64,000 nt of DNA, from the NCBI GenBank assembly GCA_033283325.1, contig JAWMQO010000002.1, positions 1 through 64,000 of the forward strand. The letters run 5' to 3'. The position numbers and the translations under genes were made by a program. Source of the stretch: Mangrovimicrobium sp033283325 (GTDB taxonomy: Bacteria; Pseudomonadota; Gammaproteobacteria; Pseudomonadales; Halieaceae). The notes under the pieces are model-generated. The model was not told the DNA's origin, searched no databases, and saw only the letters and a program-made list of their open reading frames with translations. Below are positions 53,428 to 61,542 of the stretch, one piece after another (within the stretch, counting starts at the first letter, position 1; each line of letters starts with the position of its first letter).

Positions 53428-54138
53428 ATGACCGCTACCAGCAAATCCGACAGGCGGTCGGACCCTTTCCGGCCCGCCGCTTTCCTCCCCGGTAAATGTG
53501 CCGCAGCGTTATTGTGCCTCACCGCCCTGCCGGCCGCCGGCCAGGATATTTACAGCATCCAGGTCGATCGGGGCCTGCAGAAGATCATCGTCAATGGCGT
53601 CGATCTCGACCTGGCAACCACAGTCACTCTTGGCGGCGTGACCGTCTTACCCACCGCCCCGGCAGCTTCCGCACTCATGGAAATCCCCTTCGCCGCCGAG
53701 GTCTACAACGCGGTGCAGTGGGAAGGCAGCTACAACCTGGTACTGGATGGCAGCGAACGCCTGTCGGTTTACATCGACGGGCCCATCGAAGCACCGCCGC
53801 CTCCGCCGCCGCCTCCGGGCGGGGGGTCGGACTGCTCGTGCATTCCCGGCTGGTCGGCGAACGCCAGCATCATTGCCGACAACTGGGCCTACTGCCAACC
53901 GGTAGGCGACGGCAACCAGACAGGCTACGTGGCAAGCAGCACCACCGCAATCCTGCCCGGCCCGACCCCCTGGGCCCTGGCAGTGGTCTACGACTTCGAT
54001 GACCCGGGAATCGAACGCTCCTTCTGCGTACTGGACGTGAATATGGACGGCAGCTACGAAGTAGGCGGGCCCGTTACCAACGTCGACCAGTACAACGACT
54101 GCATCAACTGGCTGTTCCGGGAGCTGGTCTGCCTGTAG
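53428..54138 (+). CDS. Secreted protein, paralogue of the previous gene
   Basis: 236 residues from ATG 53428 behind GGGGAGGTG (GTG 53425 is just upstream). A signal segment (KCAAALLCLTALPAAGQ), the same IPT-like unit (QKIIVNGVDLDLATTVTLGG), a run of eight prolines and PGGGSDCSCIPGW, then a cysteine-containing domain ending NWLFRELVCL. It starts 14 bases after the stop of the previous gene, so the two are one transcript. Confidence 0.72.
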   Translation: MTATSKSDRRSDPFRPAAFLPGKCAAALLCLTALPAAGQDIYSIQVDRGLQKIIVNGVDLDLATTVTLGGVTVLPTAPAASALMEIPFAAEVYNAVQWEGSYNLVLDGSERLSVYIDGPIEAPPPPPPPPGGGSDCSCIPGWSANASIIADNWAYCQPVGDGNQTGYVASSTTAILPGPTPWALAVVYDFDDPGIERSFCVLDVNMDGSYEVGGPVTNVDQYNDCINWLFRELVCL

Positions 54139-54140
54139 CA

Positions 54141-54162
54141 GGACCGGGCCCGCGCCCGGTCC
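54141..54162 (+). terminator. GC-rich hairpin after the paralogue pair
   Basis: GGACCGGGC, loop CCGC, GCCCGGTCC: a nine-base-pair stem three bases past the stop codon. No T-run follows, so it may be a transcript-stabilising hairpin or a weak terminator. Confidence 0.5.
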
Positions 54163-54415
54163 GCGCCCTCACCTCCTTCCTGCCACTATCCCCGCACGTT
54201 TTGACCTGCGGGATGAGCGCGGCCGCGGATTTTCTTCGTTCCACTTCCACAAACTGAAATTTCCACGCTGCTTACCACGCTGGCACCACGGCCTGCCCCA
54301 CGCCCCATCGACAGAATGCACCCCGCATCGCGCAGTCAGCTGCGCTTTTTTCATGGCCGGGGCAGCAAGGGAGCTGTCTCGCAGCCGAAATCTCAAGGAA
54401 TTGGAGGAATCCATA

Positions 54416-54772
54416 ATGAACACCAGCATTCGAACTATCTGCATCGTCGCCATACTGACCCTGGGCGCAAGCGGAATGGGCGCCCAGGCGGCAGATAACA
54501 AAAACCTCGAGGAGGGTGACAATGCAGCGCCTTTACGCTCACAAAAGGCGCCCGACTGTGCCCGGGTATTCAGCAATACCGTTTTGCGTGCACGCCGCAT
54601 CGGCCACTCGGTTGGCGACTGCAGCGGCGACAGTAACAGCAAGGCATCGGACTCGCTCTACGCAGATTCACAGAGCGCCTCGAGCGACATGGGCGACGGC
54701 GCCTGCGATAGGGAATATCGCAACGGCGTTCTGCGCTCCCGCGGAATCGGCCACTGGGAATGTGTGGGCTGA
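54416..54772 (+). CDS. Small secreted protein with a duplicated Cys motif
   Basis: 118 residues from ATG 54416 behind TTGGAGGA. Signal peptide MNTSIRTICIVAILTLGASG..QAA. The mature part has two copies of the same unit: CARVFSNTVLRARRIGHSVG and CDREYRNGVLRSRGIGHWEC, each with Cys, [FY]-x-N-x-VLR-x-R-x-IGH and a second Cys. The spacing suggests two small disulfide- or metal-binding repeats. Function unknown. Confidence 0.7.
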   Translation: MNTSIRTICIVAILTLGASGMGAQAADNKNLEEGDNAAPLRSQKAPDCARVFSNTVLRARRIGHSVGDCSGDSNSKASDSLYADSQSASSDMGDGACDREYRNGVLRSRGIGHWECVG

Positions 54773-54943
54773 ACTCCGGCCACAAAGTGGAGCTGGTTCA
54801 CAGAACCAGTTCCACTCCCCGGTCTCACCGCCGGAACTGTGACCTCGATCACTGACCGCCCATGGTGGCAGCGCCCCCCATCCACGCATACTGACCGTGA
54901 GCAAGCAATCAATCCACCTGCAAACCTGAATGGAGCAAAGATC

Positions 54944-55126
54944 GTGGACGCGACACCTGAAGCGGGCAAACAGGATGCCACTGAATCCCAAACCCGGCCG
55001 ATAGACGGTTCCAGCAGGACCGACGAATTCATGCTGCGCGGGGTCGAGGAAATATCCGAGGACGCCTACAGGCAGAACGATGTCTACCGCGCCTGGAATC
55101 GGCAAAAAACACCGGGCTTCAACTAG
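54944..55126 (+). CDS. Small hypothetical protein
   Basis: 60 residues from GTG 54944, which sits eight bases behind GGAG; the open frame extends back to a GTG at 54839 without a ribosome site. Charged and hydrophilic (RTDEFMLRGVEEISEDAYRQ), no signal peptide. A pair of inverted GC-rich repeats follows at about 55140-55165. I do not recognise it. Confidence 0.45.
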   Translation: MDATPEAGKQDATESQTRPIDGSSRTDEFMLRGVEEISEDAYRQNDVYRAWNRQKTPGFN

Positions 55127-55357
55127 GACCAGGGCGCGATAGCGCCACTACCGGCCCATCCGGGCCGCTACTCACCAATCTGCCCCATCGGCGTCAGCGC
55201 CATGGGGCACTCCCACCCGCTTTCCGTACCCCGCAAGGCCGGGGAATTGCCTTTTCCCTGCATTGGCCGTATGCGAGGGTGGCTATTTTTTGTTAAAAAT
55301 GGATTTGCAGCGGTACAGGCGTCATCGGAAGATCAGCCAGACAGGAGGTGTGAGCCC

Positions 55358-56971
55358 GTGGGCCCTCGCCACGAACTCGAGGCAATACGCAGTGCAAGCG
55401 CGCGGGGAGACCATGCCGAAGCGGCAAGGTTATGCCTGGCGCTGTTGCAGGCCGAACCCCGCAACGTCGAGGCCACCCTCGAATACGGGCACCTCGCCGT
55501 TGCCATGCGGCGCCTCGGTGATGCCGTTCTTATTTTCCGCAAGCTGCTGGCCTTTTCACCAGACAACACCATAGCCCACGACCGCCTCGCCTATCTCTAC
55601 CGCGTGCAGGGCGACTACCCCAACGCAGAGAAGCACGCCCGGCAGGCACTGGCCGTAGATGCCTCCCTGGTCAATTCACGCCTCGCCCTCGGCTCCATAG
55701 CGATAGCCCGCGGGGACTCGGCAGCTGCGCTGCAGATATTCGACAGTCTGCGCGCGGAGCTTCCCGACGACCTGCACATCGACACCACCTACGCCGAAGC
55801 ATTGTTACGCCTCGGCGAATTTTCCAGGGCCCGGGAACTCATCCTGGGCCTGCTTGACCGCTATCCCCAGTCCATCTTGCTGTACACACTGCTCTCCCGC
55901 TGCGGAAAACTCGCCGAAGGAAGCGACGAGGCGAGGCTGATTGCCGGCCTGGCAGGCCGGGATGGCGAACTGGCCCGGGAATTCGCAGACCCCGAGGACC
56001 GGATTCGCGCGTACATGGCACTGTTCAAGCTGCAGTACGATCTTGCACACCCCAGCCTTGCCTTTCGCTACCTGCAGCGGGCCAAGGCGCTGCGCAGCGC
56101 GCAGATACCGTATCGGCCGGAAGAGACTGTCGAGCTGAACAGGCAACTCACGCAACTGTTTCACCGCGAGCTCCCGGCGCTGTCAGGCGAGTTCGGGGCA
56201 GAGACCGATGCGCCGGTTTTCATCGTGGCGATGCCCCGTTCCGGCACGACCCTGCTCGAACGCATGCTCGCCACTCACCCCGAGTTGTCGCCCGCGGGGG
56301 AACTGCTTATCGTCGGGCAACTGGTTCAGGAATTATGTGCTCACTTCGGCCAGAACCAGTACGACCTGGCGGCACTGGGCCGCATTCCGCCCCGGGTCTG
56401 GCGCGAGGCAGGGCAGGAATATGTCCAGCGGGCCCGCCAGCTGGTGGGTGATGCACGTTACTTCAGTGACAAGATGCCCGACAATTACCTGTGGCTCGGC
56501 TTCATCCGGGCAGCGCTGCCAAACGCGAGGATCATCCACCTGTCACGCCACCCCATCGACAACTGTCTCTCGATCTACGAACAGGATTTTGCCACGCCCC
56601 AACCCTGGGCCAACGATCTCGACTGGCTCGGCGGCCACTATGTCGCTTACCGCTCACTGATGGCACACTGGCGCTCTATCTTCGGCGGCCAGTTAATCGA
56701 AGTGAGCTACGAGGAGATTACCCGGGACCCGGTCAAGGCCTGCGGCCGCCTGGGGGATGCCCTGGGCTTTTCCCTGCCCCTGGAGAACCTTGTTGAAGCC
56801 CGTGAAAGCGGCGAAATTCTCACCGCCAGCCAGTGGCAGGCCCGCCAGCCCATCCACGCCACGTCCATTGCGCGCTGGCAGAAGCTCGAGAGGGAATTGC
56901 AGCCACTCATCAAGGTCCTCGGGCCAGTATTGCCAGATTCCCCGTCACCAGGAGATCGCGACCAGGCATGA
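55358..56971 (+). CDS. TPR-sulfotransferase
   Basis: 537 residues. I choose GTG 55358 because AGGAGGT lies eight bases before it; the open frame to 55202 has a hydrophobic piece but no ribosome site. Four to five TPR repeats (residues 10-240) precede a PAPS-dependent sulfotransferase domain: VFIVAMPRSGTTLLERMLAT (PAPS 5'-phosphosulfate loop, about 286-305) and RIIHLSRHPIDNCLSIYEQD (3'-phosphate loop, about 391-410). TPR-sulfotransferase fusions sulfate peptides or small molecules in the cytoplasm. Its stop overlaps the AbgT start (ATGA), so the product may be linked to what AbgT moves. Confidence 0.85.
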   Translation: MGPRHELEAIRSASARGDHAEAARLCLALLQAEPRNVEATLEYGHLAVAMRRLGDAVLIFRKLLAFSPDNTIAHDRLAYLYRVQGDYPNAEKHARQALAVDASLVNSRLALGSIAIARGDSAAALQIFDSLRAELPDDLHIDTTYAEALLRLGEFSRARELILGLLDRYPQSILLYTLLSRCGKLAEGSDEARLIAGLAGRDGELAREFADPEDRIRAYMALFKLQYDLAHPSLAFRYLQRAKALRSAQIPYRPEETVELNRQLTQLFHRELPALSGEFGAETDAPVFIVAMPRSGTTLLERMLATHPELSPAGELLIVGQLVQELCAHFGQNQYDLAALGRIPPRVWREAGQEYVQRARQLVGDARYFSDKMPDNYLWLGFIRAALPNARIIHLSRHPIDNCLSIYEQDFATPQPWANDLDWLGGHYVAYRSLMAHWRSIFGGQLIEVSYEEITRDPVKACGRLGDALGFSLPLENLVEARESGEILTASQWQARQPIHATSIARWQKLERELQPLIKVLGPVLPDSPSPGDRDQA

Positions 56972-58518
56972 GCACACAAGAGCAAGTCCCGGCAGCGAGC
57001 CTGACCCAGCGGCTACTCGCTTGCGTCGAGCGGGTGGGCAACCGCCTGCCGGACCCCGCCCTGCTCTTCGTCGCCCTGCTGGCCATCGTCTGGCTGCTGT
57101 CCTGGCTGCTCTCCTACTTCGACTGGGCAGTCATCGACCCGCGCAGCGGCGAGCCCGTCGAGATCGTCAACCAGCTCTCCGGCGCCGCCATGGTGCAGTT
57201 TACTGCCGACATGGTGAAGACTTTCGCCCACTTCCACCCCATCGGGGTGGTGCTGGTCGCGATGCTCGGCATCGGAGTCGCCGAGCACACCGGTTTTATC
57301 ATCGCCGCGCTGCGCGCCATGCTGGCGGCAACCGCCCGCTGGCTGCTCACCCCCCTGCTGATTGTCGTCGGTATCGCCAGCCACACTGCCGCCGACGCGG
57401 GCTATGTGCTGGTGATTCCCCTGGGCGGGATTATTTTCTATGCAGCGGGGCGGCATCCGCTGGCCGGTATCGCCGCCGCCTTCGCCGGGGTTTCCGGTGG
57501 CTTTTCCGCCGCCTTCATTCCCTCCGCGATCGACCCCATGCTGCAGGGCATCTCACAAACCGGGGCGCAGATCCTGGACCCGCAAATCAGCCTGAACCCC
57601 CTGAACAATTTCTATTTCACCGCCTCGTCTTCGATCCTGATCGTGCTCGCCGGCTGGTTTATCACCGACAGGCTCATCGAGCCGCGGCTGCAGGCCACCG
57701 CCCTGGACGGGGAACTGGAAGAATTGCCCGATGTCCACGAGCTCAGCGCCGACGAGAAACGCGGCCTGCGTGTGGCGCTCTTCGCCATGGCCGCGACCGC
57801 CCTGCTGCTGATTGCCTCCGCGCTGCCGGAAAGCAGCCCCTGGCGCGGCAGCAATGGCTCGCTCACCGATCGCGACGCGCCCCTGATGTCCTCCATCGTA
57901 GCGCTGATATTCCTGTTCTTCCTGGTGCCCGGGGTGATCTACGGCGTGGTCGCGGGCACCGTCAGCAGCGCCCGGGACATCATCACCGGCATGACCAGGT
58001 CGATGGAAACCATGGCCTACTACCTGGTGATCATGTTCTTCATCGCCCAGTTCATCTATGCCTTCGCCCAGTCCAACCTGGGCATCCTGCTGGCCCTGAA
58101 GGGCGCCGCGGCACTGCAGGCGGCCGGCCTGCCCAGCGCCATGACGGTGATAGGCATTATCCTGCTGACGGGGCTGCTCAACCTGTTCATCGGTTCCGCT
58201 TCGGCCAAGTGGGCCCTGCTCGCGCCGATCTTCGTGCCCATGCTGATGCAACTGGGGATCTCCCCGGACCTGACCCAGGCGGCCTACCGGGTTGGTGATT
58301 CCACCACCAATATCATTACGCCCCTGATGCCCTACTTCCCGCTGGTGGTGGTCTACTGCCAGCGCTATGTGCAGGGCGCGGGAATCGGCACGGTGACGGC
58401 ATTGATGCTGCCCTACTCGGTCACTTTCCTTCTCCTGTGGAGCGCCTACCTGCTGCTCTACTGGTTCCTGGGGCTTCCGCTGGGCCTGCAGGCGCACTAC
58501 GCCTACCCCGCGCCCTGA
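56968..58518 (+). CDS. AbgT-family transporter
   Basis: 516 residues from ATG 56968, overlapping the sulfotransferase stop by four bases. Eleven or more membrane helices in the AbgT layout (VGNRLPDPALLFVALLAIVW, IGVAEHTGFIIAALRAML, IVGIASHTAADAGYVLVIPL with the conserved ASHTAADAGYV, GRHPLAGIAAAFAGVSGGFS, and VGDSTTNIITPLMPYFPLVV). Members import p-aminobenzoyl-glutamate or export antimetabolites. Ends before a terminator hairpin at 58562. Confidence 0.93.
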   Translation: MSTQEQVPAASLTQRLLACVERVGNRLPDPALLFVALLAIVWLLSWLLSYFDWAVIDPRSGEPVEIVNQLSGAAMVQFTADMVKTFAHFHPIGVVLVAMLGIGVAEHTGFIIAALRAMLAATARWLLTPLLIVVGIASHTAADAGYVLVIPLGGIIFYAAGRHPLAGIAAAFAGVSGGFSAAFIPSAIDPMLQGISQTGAQILDPQISLNPLNNFYFTASSSILIVLAGWFITDRLIEPRLQATALDGELEELPDVHELSADEKRGLRVALFAMAATALLLIASALPESSPWRGSNGSLTDRDAPLMSSIVALIFLFFLVPGVIYGVVAGTVSSARDIITGMTRSMETMAYYLVIMFFIAQFIYAFAQSNLGILLALKGAAALQAAGLPSAMTVIGIILLTGLLNLFIGSASAKWALLAPIFVPMLMQLGISPDLTQAAYRVGDSTTNIITPLMPYFPLVVVYCQRYVQGAGIGTVTALMLPYSVTFLLLWSAYLLLYWFLGLPLGLQAHYAYPAP

Positions 58519-58561
58519 GACTCCAGCCGGGGGGGAGCCCCGGGGAAACGGAAAGTGGTGA

Positions 58562-58587
58562 TTTTTTGGCCGTCAGCGGCAAAAAAT
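58562..58587. terminator. Rho-independent terminator after AbgT
   Basis: TTTTTTGGCCG, loop TCAG, CGGCAAAAAA: A/T tails on both sides make it usable from either strand. It lies 44 bases past the AbgT stop. Confidence 0.7.
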
Positions 58588-58591
58588 CTGC

Positions 58592-58803
58592 TACAATCCG
58601 CGCCCTGACGGCGCCTCACCCCCACCGAGTGGCATCCAAAACCCGCTAAGCGAGGGCTCACTCACCTTCGCGGGGGAGGCATCTTATTGATTTAACGTTA
58701 CTTTCGCGCCCATCCCGGCAGCGTCCCCCGAAGTCTGGCCCAAATTCGGGCACCCGGGGCCCGAGCCAGGAAGCGTGCGATTCACATCAGCGACAAGGAA
58801 ACC
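58592..58803 (+). promoter_or_regulatory. Possible promoter and long leader of the coiled-coil gene
   Basis: TACAAT at 58592-58597 is a good -10 box followed by a GC-rich CGCGCC discriminator; the best -35 (TTGGCC) is 20 bases away, too far for a strong match. If transcription starts near 58604 the leader is about 200 bases and contains GCTAAGCGAGGGCTCACTC with paired GC-rich segments, perhaps a folded RNA. Confidence 0.35.
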
Positions 58804-59346
58804 ATGCTTACAGCCAACAAACTTGAAAAGATCATCGAACTCGAAGACAGCCTGCGCAAGGAATACCAGTCCAAGCTGGACGCCGCCGCCGAAGCGCTGG
58901 AGCAGTGCAAACAGGAAATGGCCGAACAGAAGGCCGAACTCCAGGGCGCCATCGACAAGCAACTCGAAACCATCACCGAGCTCTCCAGCAAGGCCGAATC
59001 CAACCAGCGCACTGAACAGCTCAACCGCGAGCTGAACAACCGTTCCGAGAAGCTGCAGGACGAAGTCACCACCCTGAAGCAACGGGTAAAATCCCTGCAG
59101 AAGGACCTCGGCTCCGAGCGTGAGGAACTGAAGGAACTCAAGCAGTTCGATCCGGCGCGGATGAAGAAGAATCTCGATGCCAACAAGAAAAAGCTGGCGG
59201 AAAAGACCAGGGCCAACGACCTGCTGCAGCGCAGCCTGAACAAGACCAAGGCCGAGAACAACGAACTGCAGCGCAAGGTGCAGGAACTCGAAGCCAAGCT
59301 GGAAGCCAGCGAAGAAGCTGAAATCCCGGCCGAAGACGCCGCCTGA
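58804..59346 (+). CDS. Coiled-coil protein
   Basis: 180 residues, nearly all heptad-type helix with K/E/L/Q-rich repeats (LEKIIELEDSLRKEYQSKLD to VQELEAKLEASEEAE). No membrane segment or signal peptide. The ATG at 58804 follows GACAAGGAAACC. Strong codon bias and a dedicated leader suggest high expression. Homologues of this sort are conserved hypothetical proteins in marine gammaproteobacteria as far as I recall; function unknown. Confidence 0.75.
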   Translation: MLTANKLEKIIELEDSLRKEYQSKLDAAAEALEQCKQEMAEQKAELQGAIDKQLETITELSSKAESNQRTEQLNRELNNRSEKLQDEVTTLKQRVKSLQKDLGSEREELKELKQFDPARMKKNLDANKKKLAEKTRANDLLQRSLNKTKAENNELQRKVQELEAKLEASEEAEIPAEDAA

Positions 59347-59391
59347 GATTCAGGCCAGGCCCTGACGCCAGCTCGCCAGGCCGTTAAATCC

Positions 59392-59470
59392 CGGAGCCAT
59401 CCAGGCTCCGAATAGCCTCAGCCGCCCGCACGGGGAGACCCGTGCGCCGGGAAGCAGTGCGCTTCCCGGC
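59392..59470 (+). repeat. Three tandem stem-loops
   Basis: Three perfect hairpins within 80 bases: CGGAGCC/GGCTCCG (59392-59410), CGCACGGG-GAGA-CCCGTGCG (59427-59446), and GCCGGGAAGC-AGTGC-GCTTCCCGGC (59446-59470). They sit in the 293-base gap after the coiled-coil gene. None has a T-run. They could be a transcript-end structure, a REP-like element or a small RNA. Confidence 0.6.
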
Positions 59471-59639
59471 ACCTCACCGCTAAAGCCGTTATTCAATTCC
59501 TCGACCCAGTTCACATTATCGGGAACCGTCGCGGACTTATCTCGACTTATTGGCAAGTTATTGTTGAGGGGCCGCTCCCCGTCTTCTTCAATACGTGATC
59601 CGGGGCATTACCCGTTTTACTACCGGAGGCCGACTGGGA

Positions 59640-61364
59640 ATGCGCGATATCCTCAGCCGCATAACAAAATTAAGCTGTATCACTCTTTCGCTGTTCGCAC
59701 TCGCCAGCTGCCGCCTGGTACTGCAGACGGGCGGAGACGGACGCATTCTTTCCCACTCCGGACAGTACGACTGTCACCAGTCGACCTGCGCTTATACCGT
59801 CGAAGATGAACTGCGCGACACCTTTACCGCTATCCCCGCCGAAGGCTATCGCTTCGCCGGCTGGGAGGGCATCTGTACCACAGCCCCGACCGAAACCTGC
59901 AGCGCCGTGGTAGTGGCCCTCCCCGAGGAAATGAGCGAATTCGACGGCGATGCGCCACTGGTCGCAATCTTCGAGCCCAACACCGAAAAGCGCGCCTGGT
60001 ATCGCGACAGTGACGGCGATAATTTCGGCACTGCCCTCGAAAGCCGCATGGCCTATGAACGTCCGGAGGGCTTCGCCCTGCTGGACAGCGATTGCGACGA
60101 CAGCAACGCGAATGTCCACCCCTGGCGCCGCGAACAGCCCGATGGACTGGACAACAACTGCAACGGCAAGGTGGACGAGCGCACTTCCAACGCGCGCTTC
60201 TACCTGGACCATGACAGCGACGGCTTCGGCGATCCGGGCGCGAGTGTCACCGGAAGACGGAAACCCAGGGGTTACGTCGCCAACAACCTCGACTGTGACG
60301 ACACCAGCGCGGCGATCAATCCCGCTGCCGGGGAAATCCTGGACAGCATCGACAACGATTGCGATGGCAATATCGACAACCCGCTGACAACACTTTTCCG
60401 CGACGTCGACGGCGATGGCTACGGCGGCAGCGAGTGGTTCATCGAGACCCATGGCCCGCTCGAGGGCTATGTCGAAAACGACAGCGATTGCGATGACGAA
60501 AACGATGCCATCTACCCGGGAGCCAGCGAAGTCCTCGACAGCGTCGACAACAACTGCGATGGCGAAGTGGACGAGGGCCTGAATACCCAGGTTTTCTATC
60601 TCGACGTGGACGGGGACGCCATTGGCGACTCGGGCCAGGCCGTCCAGGCAATCGAACGGCCTTCCGGTTACGCACGCATCGCCGGGGACAATTGCCCCGA
60701 CACCTACAACCCGAACCAGGGCGACAGCGATGGCGACGGCATCGGCGACGCCTGCGATGACGTGGCGGACCGGGACCGGGACGGCATCGACGACGCGCTC
60801 GACAACTGCCCTGGCGTTTACAACCCGTCCCAGTCCGACAGCGATGGCGACGGCCTGGGGAACAGCTGCGACTCGGTGGACAACACTGCCGGCGGCGGGG
60901 ACACTGGCGGGAGCAGCGGCTCTGGCGGCGACGTCTGCAGCATGACTTCCGAAGACCAGGCCATGCTCGACGCCGTGAATGCCTTCCGCTCCAGTCCCCA
61001 GAGCTGCGGCAGCCGGGGCAGCTTCGCCGCCGCCCCCGCGTTGAGCTGGAGCTGCGCGCTGGAGACCGCCGCCCTGCGCCATTCCACGGACATGGCCAGC
61101 AACAATTTCTTCGACCACACCGGCTCAGACGGCAGTGACCCGGGGCAGCGTATCGCCGGTGCCGGCTACTCCTTTTCCACCTGGGGTGAGAACGTCGCCG
61201 CGGGTGTGACAACGGTAAACGGGGCGATGGGCCTGTGGATCAACAGCGCCGGCCACTGCGCGAACCTGATGAATCCCGCCTTCAGGGATCTCGGCGCCGC
61301 CAAGGCCAGTTCGTCAGGCAGCACCTACGGCACCTACTGGACCCAGGTCTTCGCGCGCCCCTGA
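59640..61364 (+). CDS. MopE-repeat and CAP-domain lipoprotein
   Basis: 574 residues from ATG 59640 (GGAGG about 11 bases upstream). Lipoprotein signal ends LFALASC. A beta domain (GRILSHSGQYDC..CAYTVEDELR, with GYRFAGWEGIC) is followed by four or so MopE-type repeats built on YRDSDGDNFG..DSDCDDSNANVHP and NNCNGKVDE, rich in Asp and Cys and likely to bind calcium or copper, then thrombospondin type 3 units (DSDGDGIGDACDDVADRDRD). The C-terminal 130 residues are a CAP/SCP domain (AMLDAVNAFRSSPQSCGSRG, ALETAALRHSTDMASNNFFD, HTGSDGSDPG, WGENVAAG). A large Ca-binding cell-surface protein; role unknown. Confidence 0.85.
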   Translation: MRDILSRITKLSCITLSLFALASCRLVLQTGGDGRILSHSGQYDCHQSTCAYTVEDELRDTFTAIPAEGYRFAGWEGICTTAPTETCSAVVVALPEEMSEFDGDAPLVAIFEPNTEKRAWYRDSDGDNFGTALESRMAYERPEGFALLDSDCDDSNANVHPWRREQPDGLDNNCNGKVDERTSNARFYLDHDSDGFGDPGASVTGRRKPRGYVANNLDCDDTSAAINPAAGEILDSIDNDCDGNIDNPLTTLFRDVDGDGYGGSEWFIETHGPLEGYVENDSDCDDENDAIYPGASEVLDSVDNNCDGEVDEGLNTQVFYLDVDGDAIGDSGQAVQAIERPSGYARIAGDNCPDTYNPNQGDSDGDGIGDACDDVADRDRDGIDDALDNCPGVYNPSQSDSDGDGLGNSCDSVDNTAGGGDTGGSSGSGGDVCSMTSEDQAMLDAVNAFRSSPQSCGSRGSFAAAPALSWSCALETAALRHSTDMASNNFFDHTGSDGSDPGQRIAGAGYSFSTWGENVAAGVTTVNGAMGLWINSAGHCANLMNPAFRDLGAAKASSSGSTYGTYWTQVFARP

Positions 61365-61387
61365 GGGCGCAGCGAAACCACCTACCC

Positions 61388-61420
61388 CGGCCTTCGTCCC
61401 CGCTATTAGGGGCCGAAGGC
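61388..61420 (+). terminator. GC-rich hairpin after the MopE/CAP gene
   Basis: GGCCTTCG(T)CCCC, loop GCTATTA, GGGG(C)CGAAGGC: a long stem with one mismatch, about 25 bases past the stop codon. No T-run follows. Confidence 0.5.
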
Positions 61421-61542
61421 ACATTCGTCAAACAACGCGAAAACACGAGGCAAGACTTTCGCCCCGCGCTACAATGCTGGCTGCACGGAGCAGCAATCGC
61501 CATTGGGACGGCAAAAATAATAAGCAAAAGGCTGTAATCGCA

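Noticed and set aside
60010..60900. CRISPR-like or tandem DNA repeats
   Set aside because: The periodicity comes from protein-level MopE/thrombospondin repeats with varying DNA, not from identical spaced repeats.
59670..61118. 482-codon open frame on the minus strand
   Set aside because: Shadow of the Asp-rich MopE repeats: GAC/GAT codons read backwards give Val/Ile runs.
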